Shown: positions 1 to 26,378, counted from the stretch's first letter. The stretch: 64,000 nucleotides of DNA from Sycobia sp. Sy_11 (GCA_018907035.1 JACCIC010000049.1:732501-796500); one strand, 5' to 3'. Notes: generated from the letters alone by a model not told the origin. Translations and numbers: made by a program.

Positions 1-1044
1 GCGGACTGCGTAAAGCATTTTTATACACGAACGTAATGTGCGTTAAGAAAGTTTCAAGGGGGAGCCAAAAGCGGAAGTTTTAGTAAAAGTTTTTAGTAAA
101 AAATAATGTATGATCCATTGTGTGATACGTAAATCAGGTGAAAATTCGTGCTTTATATAGAATTCTACAAATCTACAGAAATACAAGATAAGATTGAAGT
201 AAGAAAAATTGGATTGATTGAAAATTGAATTGATTGAATGATATCGTAAATGTCAGAAATAAAATTTCTTACTTTAAGCTTGGAACGTATGACAAAAACT
301 TTGTAATTTATAATAGACTTCGAAAACATTGCTATTTTTTACTAAATATTCAATTTTAATATAACATTCCAATACTTAAATTGTTTCTTTTTAAACAATT
401 GCATACCATTTTTCTTCGAGTATCAATTCGATTTAATAGTTCTTTGAACTCCAAAAAAATATCCGAAAAATATTCTCTATAGAGTATTTCTATTTTTCAT
501 TAACTTTATATTTAAAAATATACTTTTCGTGCTATGTTTTCAATTCCATTATTCTATTCTGAAATTTATTCCAATTTTTTATATTTCAATCAATATATCA
601 GATAATACTTTACACTATGGAAATCTAAAGTTTTCTATATATATATATAATATTCGACTCTTAAAATTCAAATTCAGAATATTTGTGGGAATTGTTAAAT
701 GAAAACAAGAAATGAAAACAAACTTTCATTTGATTTATAACGGATGATTATTGGTATTATTTCGTAGTTCATTCGAATAAGCTACCAATATTTTAAGATA
801 ATTTAATAATACCAAGTAAATATTATAACAATTCCATTATATGAATTCGGAAATTACACGATTTCTTAAAAAAACTTAACTTGAACATGAGAATGTCCTA
901 AATCAAAATTGAGCAAACTTCTCTATTCTCTAAAAAAAAAAAAAAAAACGAAAATAGTCTGAAATATACTCCCCCCCCCCCAGAATTGGGTCCAAGCACA
1001 ATCCTCGTATTTATATTTAATTTCTCTCTCTGCTTTCGCAACAG
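1..1044. other. AT-rich upstream region, no gene recognised
   Basis: No coding region is supported here. The first ~70 bases are less AT-rich than the rest. A poly-A run (about 931-949) and a C10 run (971-980) precede a pyrimidine-rich tract that ends in a good splice acceptor at 1043-1044. The region therefore reads as intron, or as 5' flank, of the MGAT3-like gene that follows. Confidence 0.5.
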
Positions 1045-1273
1045 ATGTACTGCTCAACGCTCGGGCTACTATTCCGCGTTAAATGCAGCCGTCGATCGGG
1101 AAAGGCATCACCAGCCGCGCAGGAGAGTCGCTCCCGTTCGTCGAGCAGCAGCATCAGCTGATACACCAGCAGCAAGCCGCCGAAAACGGATAGCCGCGGC
1201 TTCGGCGAGCAGCGAAAATAACTGGATAAATAGCGACAGCAGCAGCGGCAGTAGTAACAGCAGCAGTAACGAG

Positions 1274-1308
<35 letters not shown>

Positions 1309-4300
1309 CAATAGTAGCGCCGAAGAGGACAGCGATGAGGAAACACCGCTCTGTGGCGTAGCGAGGGAGAGGAGCGTCCACGCGAACGGTAAGCAGCACC
1401 ACCGGTCGGCCAAAGAAGCCGATGCCATGCAGGCTCGGCTCGACTGGAAGCTCGCCGTGCTCTACACACTGCTGGTGCTTCAGGTCCTCGTGGTTATGAT
1501 CTACGTGTCGACGACGCCCCACGTGTCGGACCTCAACGGGCCTGGGCTGCGAGACGCCGTAAGTTTCGTCAATCTCGAGACAGCACCACAGGTACTACGA
1601 ACTATGGCTATGTGCTTTTTCAGTCGTCTCTTTCTGGATCTGTGTGTTGGGGTCGTCTTTTGCACCCTTGCGCCGAACTATATTTGAGATCTTGAACTGA
1701 TATTTATGATCCAAGCAGTTCTGGTGCAATATATGTTCGTTAAGGGTGAATAGAAGATTTGACAGATTCGGTTATAGTTGAAAGAAAAGGTTCCTTTTAC
1801 ACATAAAATATTAAACTTTCGGTTCAAAACCTATGAACGATATTTATTATACAGCCAACCTTTGATTGATGATAACGCCTATCGATGCCTAAAAATAATA
1901 TTATATTCAACTCATATTTTCAATACGGACAAGAAATAAATCAATCTAAAAATTCTGTGTTCAATAATGTGGATTAAATTTTCAAGGAGAAAATTATCTC
2001 CTAAATAAATTTTTAAATGATGTACTTCTTATTATTACCTAGTTCCATTCAATTCCTTCAGAAAAAGATATGCATCGTTTATATTCCAAATTGAAATTTA
2101 AAATTATTGGTGAAAAAGTGGAGTTTTATATTATTTTAGCATTGAATCAGAATTTTGATGAATGCCGTAAAATGCATTTATTGGGGTCAGCCTCGTGTCC
2201 TTCTTCAAACAGATTTTGTAGAAGATACTCAAGGTTTGCTCCCACTTCGTGTCAATGCGATAGTCAAAACCAATTAGCGCGAGTCTTGTTCTGTACAAGT
2301 TAGAAAACGCCGCATGCATCGACACATTTATTAGAGTTGGATATAATATAAGTATTACTTTCAGGTGTCTGATTCAAAATTCGTGAGAATAAGAACAAAT
2401 AAGACACATATTTCAAATATCGTCATTGCGTCCAAAATATATAAACCATACTTTCAATCTCACAATCAGGCATATGAGAACAAATCGGAATGGCGCACGA
2501 TAATCGGCGAGACGACCCTCAAGGACATCAGGACTTTCCGCATGTTTCAAGCCTACAATCAGACTCTCTGCTGGCGCGAGGGCGTCAACGATCGTCGAAT
2601 GCGCCATGACGCCGCCTCCGCCACTAATTCGGTGGACCCTGCCGAGCGCTGCGCATGCAATTCAGGCTGGCACGGTTCCGATTGCGGCCAGCCCGAGGTC
2701 GTCTGGCGAGCGATCATGGCTTCCAAGCAAAACGTCAAGCTCAGGAGGCGCAAGGTTGCCAGGCACATAGTCCACACGTTCTACGTGCAGGATCACAACT
2801 CGGCGATCGCCGAAGTCATAGTCGAAGAGCTCTACCCGGTCGTCGATCTCTTCGTCGTGTGCGACTTTAGCCTGGCGGAGGACAATTTTCGGCACAAGTT
2901 AGGTAGGTCAAAAAATAGGCGCTATTATATTTATGGAGAGGCATCGAATCTGTTCGAAAATAATTCAGGATTGATATGAAGCAATAGTTGTAGAGATTAA
3001 TTTTCATTCTTGATTATTGTATTATATACACGAAAGATGAAGTTGCCTTTGAAAACCCGTTACACTCTCTTATTTTTGTATGAAAAACTTACGCTACATG
3101 CTATAGAGTTTTAGTATTTTCATGCTTCTATAGAATGAAATTGGTTCTCAAACGTAATGTTGTATACTAATGATAAATGATCATTTCCTGAAAAGTAGCA
3201 TAGGCACATTTCTGCGCGACAACTAGACAAACTCACTTATAATTCCTGGTCCCATGTGGAATATTCAAACAAAACTATTAGTTTATAGGAGAATTCTTTG
3301 AGTCGTAACATACATCTCAAGAAACGAACTTATATCTACCGTTTAAGTACTTTCTTGTAATGGAAATGGAGTTACACATTATCAAAATTTACGTAACTTT
3401 GACAAACATTACTAATCGTATTAAACGGAAATACTTAGCTAACTTGAACATTGATACGCAGTTTGGCAAAAATTGATAAAGTCGATAAAAAAATTGGCAA
3501 TAATTGATAAGTTGATAAAAAAATTTGATAAAAAACTTGGCAATAATTGTTAAAGTTTGGATTAGTTCAGAAATGTCCTGAAAAATTTAGAGACAATGAA
3601 TGAAATTAAAACAAATTTGTCAATATATATACTAAACATGAACTTCGGACGAACTTGTCCAAAAATTTACATATTTTGAAAACTGTTAACTTTGCTAAAG
3701 AGTCAGTTTTTTACAGATCTTACACATTTTGTCAAATGTTATGAAAACTTTTTTAACTATCATCCGACTTGAAAACTTTGCTAAGCATCCCAATTTATCA
3801 TGTTTATCAGTGTTTTATAAAATCTGATAATATCAATGTTCTCAAAAAATGCTTCTTTTCACTAAGATTTGAAACAAAATGTAAAATAAAAGAGATTTAT
3901 CGATATGTGTGTATGCGTTAATCTTCTGCAAATCAAATACAATGTAGTATTTCATTGCAAAAATTGAAATACACTAGTCTTCTTTTATACTGTTTGATAT
4001 CTGCTAGTTTTCATTCGGGCCGTGATATGGTATAATCGATTTATCGATAAGCAACTTTCTTAAAGTAAAATGAAAATAATGTTTCTTTAAATTTTATTTC
4101 TCTTTATATTTCAGCAAAGGGCTTCCTAGGTCAGCAGCAGGATAAAATACTCTACGTGAACGTGGCCTCGAAGGCCCGCAAGCCAGCCAGGGTAATTTCG
4201 AAGTACGTCTGGGAGCGCGTGAAGAAGGTCGTGAAGAACGTTCGTGACGACGACATCTACGTGACCACGGACGCCGAGCAGATACTGAACGCGCGGGCTC

Positions 4301-4818
4301 TGATGTTCCTAAAAATGTACGACGGCTGGCCCCAGCCTATCGGCTTCCGTCTGCGCTGGTCCGTCTTTGGCTTCTATTGGCAGCATCCCCTCCGCACCAC
4401 CATCACCATCGGCGCCTGCACGGTCGGGCTGATGCGCGAGGCCCATCGACTCAATTCCCTCGTCCTCGAGAGGGAGCTAACGAACGAGGTCGCGTCGGAG
4501 CGCGAGGCCCTCGGCCTCGTCATCGGCGACCTCAATCACTACGGCGGCTGGTACTGCCAGTTCTGCCAGGGGCCGGCCAACATAATGATCGCGCTACGCG
4601 CGCGCAACAAGACTCGCGAGCTCGTTGTCGAGAAGAATGTAGACGTCGCCTACATCGAGGACCTCATTGGCTCCGGGACCTGGTTCGATGAGAAGACGAA
4701 TCTGTTGCGCGCCTACAGGTCGCGTGAGTCGTATTACGCGCCCGAGACCGTCATGAACAAAACCTGGAAGTACGACTGGCTCATCGAGAACTTTTACGCC
4801 AAGATGGATTATTATTAA
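1045..4818 (+). CDS. Mgat3-like: GT17 family glycosyltransferase, MGAT3-like (beta-1,4-mannosyl-glycoprotein 4-beta-N-acetylglucosaminyltransferase)
   Basis: Exons 1045-1558, 2365-2902 and 4115-4818 join in phase with GT..AG borders (GTAAGT after 1558, GTAGGT after 2902). In vertebrates the family adds the bisecting GlcNAc to N-glycans in the Golgi. The first exon encodes a polar, serine-rich stretch and then a signal anchor (LAVLYTLLVLQVLVVMIYV), as expected of a type II Golgi enzyme. Exon 2 carries a Cys-rich EGF-like piece (CACNSGWHGSDCG) followed by the start of the catalytic domain. Exon 3 carries the core: the TTDAEQ segment at the metal/sugar-nucleotide site, FLKMYDGWPQP, and NHYGGWYCQFCQGP, and it ends in KYDWLIENFYAKMDYY. 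The first in-frame ATG is at 1427 and would give 457 residues. The frame is open back to the acceptor at 1044, so an upstream coding exon is possible (584 residues from 1045). The exons are much richer in GC than other genes here. A poly-A signal (AATAAA) lies at 5095-5100. Confidence 0.88.
1277..1303 (+). repeat. AGC trinucleotide repeat (9 units)
   Basis: Nine AGC units sit within a longer AGC/AGT-rich tract (about 1230-1318). They encode a polyserine run in the possible cytoplasmic tail of the MGAT3-like protein if translation starts upstream of 1427. Such repeats vary in length between individuals. Confidence 0.8.
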
Positions 4819-4916
4819 TTGCGGGATTGCCGAGACACTGCTGAATCACGACGCCCGTGACTGTGATATAAAATTATATATATATATATACGAACGTTCA
4901 ATGTGCACTGCATAAT

Positions 4917-4934
4917 TGTATATGTATATGTATA

Positions 4935-4981
<47 letters not shown>
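4917..4981. repeat. TA microsatellite
   Basis: A (TA)n tract with a few TG interruptions lies in the probable 3' UTR of the MGAT3-like gene, about 100 bases after its stop codon. Confidence 0.85.
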
Positions 4982-4988
<7 letters not shown>

Positions 4989-5094
4989 TGTGCATACTAA
5001 TGCGCACGCATATGTATTGTGGACTTATAATACACCAAATTTGACGATGCATTTTTGAGAGAGTGTTACATTACTTGAATTTTTACTGTAATAT

Positions 5095-5100
5095 AATAAA
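5095..5100 (+). promoter_or_regulatory. Candidate polyadenylation signal
   Basis: AATAAA occurs 277 bases after the stop of the MGAT3-like gene. It is the first canonical signal downstream, but in AT-rich DNA such hexamers also arise by chance. Confidence 0.4.
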
Positions 5101-5325
5101 ACAAAGTAACTTTAGTTTTTCTTTGAATTACTGTGCTCCTTTGTTAATCATTTTTGTTTAAGGGAACGAATGAATATTGGATTATTTTCGAATAATCCAT
5201 AAGAACAAGACTGTAATTATTGTTTTGTATTTACAAGAGGTTTAATTGATTTAATAAAAAGTTGAAAATTACGCTTATAAATTGTTATTACTAGTAATTT
5301 ACATATATATATGTTATAAACTTAC

Positions 5326-6572
5326 CAATTGAACCTGAAGAGAGCCAGAGCAGTTGCTATATAAGGTATCATGAAGTACAATGAAAACTGATGAGCCTTC
5401 CAGTTATCCCCGAATAATTCGATTATATTAAAAATCAAAATACTGGAAGCAATTATTAAGCTTTGGCCAACTTCTAATCCATTAACTCCGGCCAATATGT
5501 TTATAGCATTTGTACAAAACACAGCCAACATTCCCATATATAAATAATAAAATAACCATAAATCAACTGAATATCCCCATGCACCTCTTAAAAACTTCGG
5601 AAGTACTACAAGGGTAGAATTGAAATTAACATAGTATACCATTAAAAGAGGTAAACTAGCAATAGTAGGTAATAAAATTTTATGCCTCCATCGCAAATCC
5701 AAGACATCATCAGCGAAGCCCAAAAGCACCATGCAACATATTGACAGTAAAGCTGCTAGAAACTCGACAAACTGTAATTAAAAATAAAGTTTTCCTTTAG
5801 TATCAATTGATATTTTTCTCTTTTCATAGTGTTTACATTCAATAAAAAAAAAATAAATTTTACATAAATTTTTTATAAAAATCAAACAGAATAGACGTAT
5901 AATATATAAAAAATTAATATAATTAAAGATCATTTCTTATTGTGCTAAGTTAAATTTTACTTATTTATTTATTTTATTATACAACAAAATTAATACATCA
6001 TTTACATTTTTTTTTTTTTCATCGTAAATTGAAAAACTAAATAATGAAAAATAATATAACAAAATTTTTTGCTCTATTCGTTCTAAATTTAATGAATCAA
6101 TAACATTCGTTTTGAAAAAAATATATTATTTTAATGTAAATCTCTTAAACAACAATAATAATAACTAATAAAAGCTTAAACTACTTTACCTCATTGTGTG
6201 GAAAATTTACATTTTTTAAAATATAATCACTGAATGGTATAGGTATAAACAGAAACATGGTAATTAAAAATGTACATCCACAGACAACACCTAAGGCTTC
6301 TGGACTGAAAATTTTTAAAGAAAAATAGATTTAATGTCATTATGAATTCAATTACAGAAATATATAATACATACTAGAGTTCATTTTTCTATGTTGCCAT
6401 TTCATACTTACATTTTTATCCGAGTTTTTTTATTCATGTCAATTCCGCAGAGGTTAGCTTTAATAAATGTCTCTTTTAAGCTTGGAATTAATCGCAATGT
6501 TAAAAAATAAGCACATATTGATATTATTAGATTAATAAATAAAGGCAAAGTTCTAATTATTGGTTGATCCAT
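5326..6572 (-). CDS. DPAGT1 (Alg7): UDP-GlcNAc:dolichyl-phosphate GlcNAc-1-phosphotransferase, N-terminal 3 exons
   Basis: This multi-pass ER enzyme makes GlcNAc-PP-dolichol, the first step of N-glycan precursor assembly, and is the tunicamycin target. Exons on the minus strand: 6572-6412 (ATG at 6572), 6304-6190 and 5771-5326. Their phases match and each donor is GTAAGT-like. Together they encode about 241 residues that follow the family from the N-terminal membrane segment ([17 protein letters not shown]) through PEALGVVCG, the Asp-rich loop [15 protein letters not shown], and [16 protein letters not shown] to FSLYFMIPY. The last exon ends inside a Trp codon (TG, then GTAAGT) where known proteins continue for about 160 more residues, including the GDTF-containing loop. 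I found no continuation between 5325 and the left end of the window. The rest either lies beyond position 1, which would make the MGAT3-like gene nested in its intron, or has been lost. The promoter region (6573-6780) is locally less AT-rich. Confidence 0.88.
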
Positions 6573-9270
6573 ATTTATTTTTTATAATTAAGTGTAGCAC
6601 CAATAATTTGTATTAAAAGCACCGGAAGCAACATACGTTTTTTTATATAAAAAGTCGCGATAAAAACACGTCGCTCACTCGTCACAGCCACAGTAGAAGA
6701 GCAGAACAGTCGTCAGCTGATAAAGTCAGGTAGCAAGTGTTCCGCACCGAACGGTACAGTTGGTACAAGTCAAGATTTGATTATATTTTAAACACCTTTT
6801 CATTTTTTAATACTTGCTAATACTTTTATGTAATTCACATGGATAAATTATCCACGTTTAGATAGCTCTTTTATTTTCCAATTTGTGATACTTTAAGAAA
6901 AAAATCATAGTCTTAACTCTTAAGCTGCTTGATTAAGTTGTTTTATTTCGGTATATACAAACAGATGCTATCAAAGAGTGCTAAGGTGCTGTATACCAAT
7001 TATATATTTCTATTTAGGTATAACTGGACATAAACAGGTATAAGAAATTCAATTAAACATAAGAGACATATAATAAGAGTAAAGTAATTCGACAATAAAC
7101 AGAAATAAGACCTACGAATTTTTACTGTCAAATTTATGTTTGTGTAAGTATTTTTAATAAAAATGAATTTCAAATAAATGAAAATACATATAATTTTTTC
7201 AAAATAAATTATCTTATATAAATGCAAAGACATAGAAATATTATTTTTAATATTAAAATTATTCATTTAAAACATTATTTTAATTGTTTATTTTTTTTTA
7301 ATTTAAAGAATATTGAATTGAAACAATAAGAATAGCAAACAAGTACTTTACACGACAATGATCTTGGCAACAATAACAATCTATATTTGTTGTATGTGGA
7401 TCGATAGACGCTGGTTATACCAAATTTTTTTCCTTTTTATTTTGCGGTCATGTACAAAAACTTTGAAAGCTGATATATTTGTATGTTCTTATTACGTAAT
7501 GGGACAAAATGCTTCTGATAACTGACAGAAAACTTTGATTTCATATTTTCTAATTCTTGATTATTCATTTTATAAATAAATTTCGTATACAGCGTACACG
7601 CAGGTGTTCCTGAGTTGAGCTGGCTGCTTACACCATAGACTTGCTTACACGAGGTGACCTCATTATCTGACAGATCAAATGATCGCTCATTCAGCAAGTT
7701 TATTCTGAATTCAAAATGTTATGATTTTTAATTATTTTTTTCTAATATAAATACTTAGTTTTGTTCGGCCGAAAAAATTACTATCAGTATTGAGTAGAAA
7801 CTATACGGTACCATAGTATCGTTAAAATTACTTAAGAACCTAATGGTATATGACACTAGCTTAACTATAATATGCGATATTAGTGGCAGAGAAGAGAATT
7901 AAAAAAAAAGCAGCTATGGGCGTTACAGAACTACGTAAAAACATTGTTTAGATTAGTAACATTTCAGTGTTATTTAAAAATTTCTTTTAAAAAAACTGAA
8001 AATTACCGAAATACACTAAAGTAAAGCATCAGAAGTAAGCAGAGAGAGTACTGTAAAAAAGCATCCTGGAGACCTGGAGTTCTCTCCACATAATTGAAAG
8101 GGTTTTACAAGAAGATTTTAAAGAACTTAAATTTTTATAAAAATGCTAATACCAGCTAATACTAATTTAAGTTTTCACTGTATACCTGAACCTGAAACTG
8201 CTAGAACTTATTTTGTAATATTGAAATGGTGTTATTAAAAACAATTATTGGTCAAAATAACAAAAATTAAATGCGATAAAAAAACAGTCATTCACGGCTA
8301 TAATAATGCTTATTTTTGTAAACAAAATACATGTATAACAATTATTAAGAGAAATAAATCTATTAAAAAAATATTTCCATTTAATTTTTCTTATGACGTT
8401 GTGTTTAATAAAAATATAAAAAATCCATTATATGATATTTATTTTTTTACGAACGAATTCTTTTTTTACAAAATTAATTCACTTCGTAGATACTTTGTAC
8501 TATCGGAACGCCTATGGCTGCCATTTTTGTTTTGATGTACTGGCGCCCTCTTACGAGAGGATGTTTTTTTTTGCTAGGTACACTACAACTACAAGCAGCC
8601 ACCAACAAGTTCGGGCAGGCACAGGCAGGTACGGTTCGATATAATTTTACGCATCAAAAATGTGTTTTACGACATATAAATATTACAGAATCTAAGCGGC
8701 TATTTCCATACTTGTATTGTATATAACGTAGTTATAAAGTATAAATATCAATAATATATATTTGACATACTGTATCAATCTCCCCTTCTAAAATCCTTTC
8801 GATAATGTGGAGAGAACTTATGTTTTACACTTCTTATGTTTCACTTTGATATATGTTAGTAATTGTCTTTTTTTTTTTTTTTTTAAAGAAATTTTGAAAG
8901 AACTCTGAAATTTAGCGAATCTAAAACAATGCTTTCGCGTACTTCTGTAACGCCTATATGGCTGACATGTTTTTAGTTCTCGTCACCGCCGCTAGTATCG
9001 CATATTATGTTTAAGTTATCAATGTAGTTCTAATAACAGGCTCTAATAAGGGAGGGGGGCCGCAGTGTCGCCGAACATCAGAACCCGTCGGCCGTGGCCC
9101 ATCATGATCAGAGCAGATCAAAGCATCAGATGTCAGTCGGTGTCAGTGTTGTTACCATACTTAGTTTTTGTAATTGTACAGTTTTTTTATACAGTAATGA
9201 AATATTTTAGTAATTTAAATTACTTGTAAATATTTTAAATAGGATACGTACAAGTATTTACAGTTCAATA
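6573..9270. other. Intergenic region, no gene supported
   Basis: It contains the upstream flanks of DPAGT1 (-) and the THAP gene (+), which are divergent. Positions 6650-6760 and 9050-9130 have higher GC and may hold the two promoters. Open frames in between (for example 7437-7697 and 8248-8726) have no recognisable domains and AT-driven composition. A loose similarity joins 8508-8560 and 8945-9000, possibly an old duplicated repeat. Confidence 0.5.
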
Positions 9271-22278
<13,008 letters not shown>

Positions 22279-22390
22279 AACTGCAGTGGTATGCACATTG
22301 CGTAGTGATGAACATAAAGTCTCCGATTTCGGTCGTAAATTGTTGAACGAATTAGTGTACTTATAATACAGATACAATTTAAAAGTGTAA

Positions 22391-22396
<6 letters not shown>

Positions 22397-22443
<47 letters not shown>
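22397..22443. repeat. TG/TA microsatellite
   Basis: (TG)n passing into (TA)n in the probable 3' UTR of the THAP gene, about 120 bases after its stop codon. Confidence 0.85.
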
Positions 22444-22446
<3 letters not shown>

Positions 22447-25400
22447 AACATTCTATCGTACATACTTAATATTATAAAAAATTTACTTGCGAAAATAACA
22501 AACTGAATAAAATTCTGAAAAAATATTAGTATTAATTTTGAACTGCGATTATATTAAGAATATCAGAAGAAAAAGTAACAACAAGAATAATTTCAAGGTG
22601 AAACCAAGTAAAACCTATTATAACACGAGAATACATAGATGTCAAACAATGTCGATTATTTAAAAAACTTCATTTTGAGATACAAATTATAGAACTTATT
22701 AAAAGACATATTTTGTATTCAATATATCTTTGATCTGGAACACATTTGCTGAGAAAAACTACAACTAAGAACATATATTTTAATTTCTATTTATGTTGCA
22801 TCATTGAGCGGCTGCTGTAGATTGGTGTCGAATCGAGGTACTTTTACTTTGCGTTTACCAGTCGTTCTATTTATTTTTGAAAAATATAATTTCAAACCAA
22901 AAACAGTAAAATATATATTTTAATTTTTGTTAAACATTCCAAATTATTCGACATCCCATTATTGTAATGGAATGTTCAAGTTTTTAATAATGAAATACTT
23001 CTTATTGGAAGTTTTCTGGACGATGTTCATAATGATCGACTTCAAATAGATAGATATAAATTTTCTTCAAATTATTATAAGTTTCTTGTTTTCGAAGTAT
23101 AGCCATAAATAAATATGGAAAATAAAATGAGATAAATTGTAAATGAATTTTAATGAATGTTTTATAGAAAAAAAAACATAAATTAGATATGATTTGAAAG
23201 TGAGCGTAAAATTATATATCTTGATTCTATTTAATGTTAATGTTATTAAATAATATATATTTTTTTGTGAGTAATCAATATTTTATTGTAGAACAATTGA
23301 GATGTTTACTAATTATTTAGATACTTCTTATGAAATGGCTTAATTTATATTAGTAAATTTTTTAAAACTGCGAACTATTTATTCATGAATTTTAATAAAT
23401 TAAAATATTTCGAGACGAGTAGTCTATAAACATAGTCTACAATAGTCTGTAACGCTGTAAATACTGATGGTATAATCAGATGTATATGTATATAACTGCA
23501 GTTTCGCAATGTCAAATTACTATTAATTTGAAAATATAAATTTGTGTTTGATTTGATATTGGAGAGAAATCATAGACATAATTTTGATCACGTAACTGTA
23601 TATTGTCGAGCTGACCAAGCAATGTAAAAACATCATGAAGTTTTTCTATATTGATTATTCTTATATTATGAAAACACTGGTAGTAAATTTTCTGTCTTAA
23701 AAATATTTTATTTGTATATCCTTTTCAATTATGTCGTTATTTTAATTACATAACATGATGGAAATATTTATTTAAATTCCTAATTAATTATATTAATGTA
23801 TAGTTGAATAAAGAATAAGGAAACGCAATTATACAACAAATTATTATTTGTAAAAATCTTTAAGAAAAAAGTTTTTCTACTTTATTTATACAAAAACAAA
23901 TTAATGTAATGAAGACTTTTTAATAAAAGATTGTCTTATTCAATAATTAAAATTATTTTAAATTAGTTTTTATTCAATAATCAAAGATACTTTATAAAAG
24001 TAATAAAATGTAAATATACAAAACATTATTTATAGTGTAAATAAAAATTGAAATGAAGGAATTCTCAATAGTATTTGAATAAATTAGTATAATATATTTA
24101 TTATTGCCATGTATAAATTAACATAATCTTTATACATATTTTGGTTTCTCGCTGGTCAATCCCATACCTGTTTGGTGCCTTAAATCTAGGTTAACTTAAC
24201 TTATCATATTTTTTATGATTTCCATTCATTGTCTACATATTTTCATTTCCATTTTACTTTCATTTCGTTTTTAAATTAGTGACACGCAGCTTGATCGTTG
24301 ATGCTGTACAATAAAAAGGTTGTTTTTAAACCTTTAGAAGACCACCTTGAGAACAGGAACTTTTTAATGGTTTTAGGTAAAATTTGATTTATTATATAAG
24401 AAAAAAAAATAGTAAAAAATTCTTATTTTATTAGACCTTGAAAATTGATTCAAAGGTCAAATCAAAGGTGTTATAAAGATAGTTTTCATTTTAATTTGTT
24501 TTGCTTTTATTTTTATTGATCGGAAAATAACAATTTCAACATTCACTAACAATAATAAATTGTTTATATATCACGCAAAGAAATTTAAAATGATGGAGAC
24601 AATATAACCGCGAAAAAGTAGAATGTTTCCATTGTACGAGAATGGAGGAGTTTTTTGGTTTATTATTAAAAAATTGTATTTTTTAATAATAAATTGAAAC
24701 ATTATTATTCAACTCGATATCCCGGAGATAAATATGACTATTTGTAATAAGGATAAGGTTTGATTTCGGACGGAAATGTGCATTTAAAAGGGACTAAATT
24801 AAATACACGATTACTTTTTATTAGGTGAAATATTAAATTTATTAAAAGTTAATTGACATAAAAAACCTCCACTTAATAAGTTGTTTTAAAAACAAATAAG
24901 GCAGGCTTAATAAAGAAAAATTATAACGTTACAATTATTAAGGACACCTTTAAAATTAAACAAAATTACTCAATGGCCACCGCTACTGTCAGAGCTCTTT
25001 TACCATGGTAAATTATAATTAGCTTTAAAAAATGAGTTAAGGACTAAGGTGGAAGAAAAGCCTTCGTGTACTGTGGTGCGGCCCGAAACGTCTTGGGGAC
25101 GGGGACAACCTTTACCGCAGATGGCAGCCGCTGATCAGAATCGCCACTAGGAAACTCCTCCGGTATTGGCGCGTGGGCCAATATCCACAAGGCCATATTA
25201 CCTTGTCACCGCTAGTATGGTATCGTAAAACACCCGCCTTACATAATCGAGTTAATATTTACAATTTTTCTTTCACAAAATTACAAGGAAATTTTACCTC
25301 ACACAATTAAAGAAAATTGGTAGATCGCGCCGGAAGCTTTTGTAAACAAACTGATAAACGGGCGCACACGCACTTTCAATCGGATTTGGTCCAAGTAAAG

Positions 25401-26370
25401 CGAAATTGAATATGCCAGGCCTATGGCTACCTAAAACAGCTCACTGGTCTTTTTAAATCTGTTATTCTTGAATTTTTGAGAATATAGAATACCTCGGTTG
25501 GCCGAGATAAAAAGCTCTGATTGGATAGAAATTGTATAGGATTAGGTGGGAGGGAAAACGGGACTGTGGATTGGCAAAAGTATATTGTTAGTCGTACAAT
25601 AGGGGAACCTAGGGCGGAATGGGGCATGGTGTAAAATGGGTCATTTAAAATTTCTAATGAAAATAATTATTTAAATGAGCGTAATTTTTTATAATATGCA
25701 ATTATTAGAGAAGATCGGAATTTCAAGCAAATCTACTAGTTTTTTAAATAAATAAACCATTAAAAAATTATTGAAAATAAGCTAGTAAAAATAAAAAATG
25801 TTTGTAAACTTTAATCGATGAAACAACTATTTATATAAGATTTTATTCATTTGTAATTACTATCATCTGATTCATAATGTTCTTATGAATAATTATCATG
25901 ACTTATACGTATACGTATTAGCCAGTATTAGCAAGAATATTTACTTTAAAGGTATTGCAGATTTTTTTATGGCACATATTAGGGCCTTTTATTAGGATGC
26001 TTATGATCTTTGTGATTTTTTTTGTTGAATGGTATATAATTTTTTAGACAAAAAATAATATATAATTTATTAGACAAAAACTGCTGTCCAGATGTATCTA
26101 CGTCAGTAGGAAATATTTCGCTCACTCTGTTTTTTTGTAGGTGTCTATAAGATATTCAATAAACCACAATCTAAAAAAAATAAAGGAATCCCGCCTTTTA
26201 GTGTATATATATTTAGTGTAAATCTATTTTTTTCCTGTGTATATTTTTAAAATATATTTTGTGCGTTACAGCAATTTTATTTAATTTTAAATATTAAGTT
26301 CAGTATACTATTTAAGTTCTAAAAATGATTAGAACGTACGTGCGAAAGACTAGTCGAAAAAATTGATCGT
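22444..26370. other. Gene-poor AT-rich intergenic region
   Basis: No coding region is supported. A less AT-rich island at about 24970-25240 and 25320-25630 could be an old repeat (it has GGTATTGGCGCGTGGGCC and similar GC-rich strings), but I recognise no protein, terminal repeat or RNA gene in it. Confidence 0.45.
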
Positions 26371-26378
26371 CTGAATGT

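Noticed and set aside
986..1044. Start of the MGAT3-like protein at 986
   Set aside because: The codon is TTG and the stretch is a pyrimidine tract ending in a splice acceptor, so it is intron.
1017..1522. Three minus-strand frames opposite the MGAT3-like first exon
   Set aside because: Cys-, Leu- or Ala-runs come from reading the AGC repeat in other frames.
25320..25630. Possible gene in a less AT-rich patch (66-residue minus-strand frame)
   Set aside because: No domain, no start or splice context, and no matching neighbour exon. More likely an old repeat.
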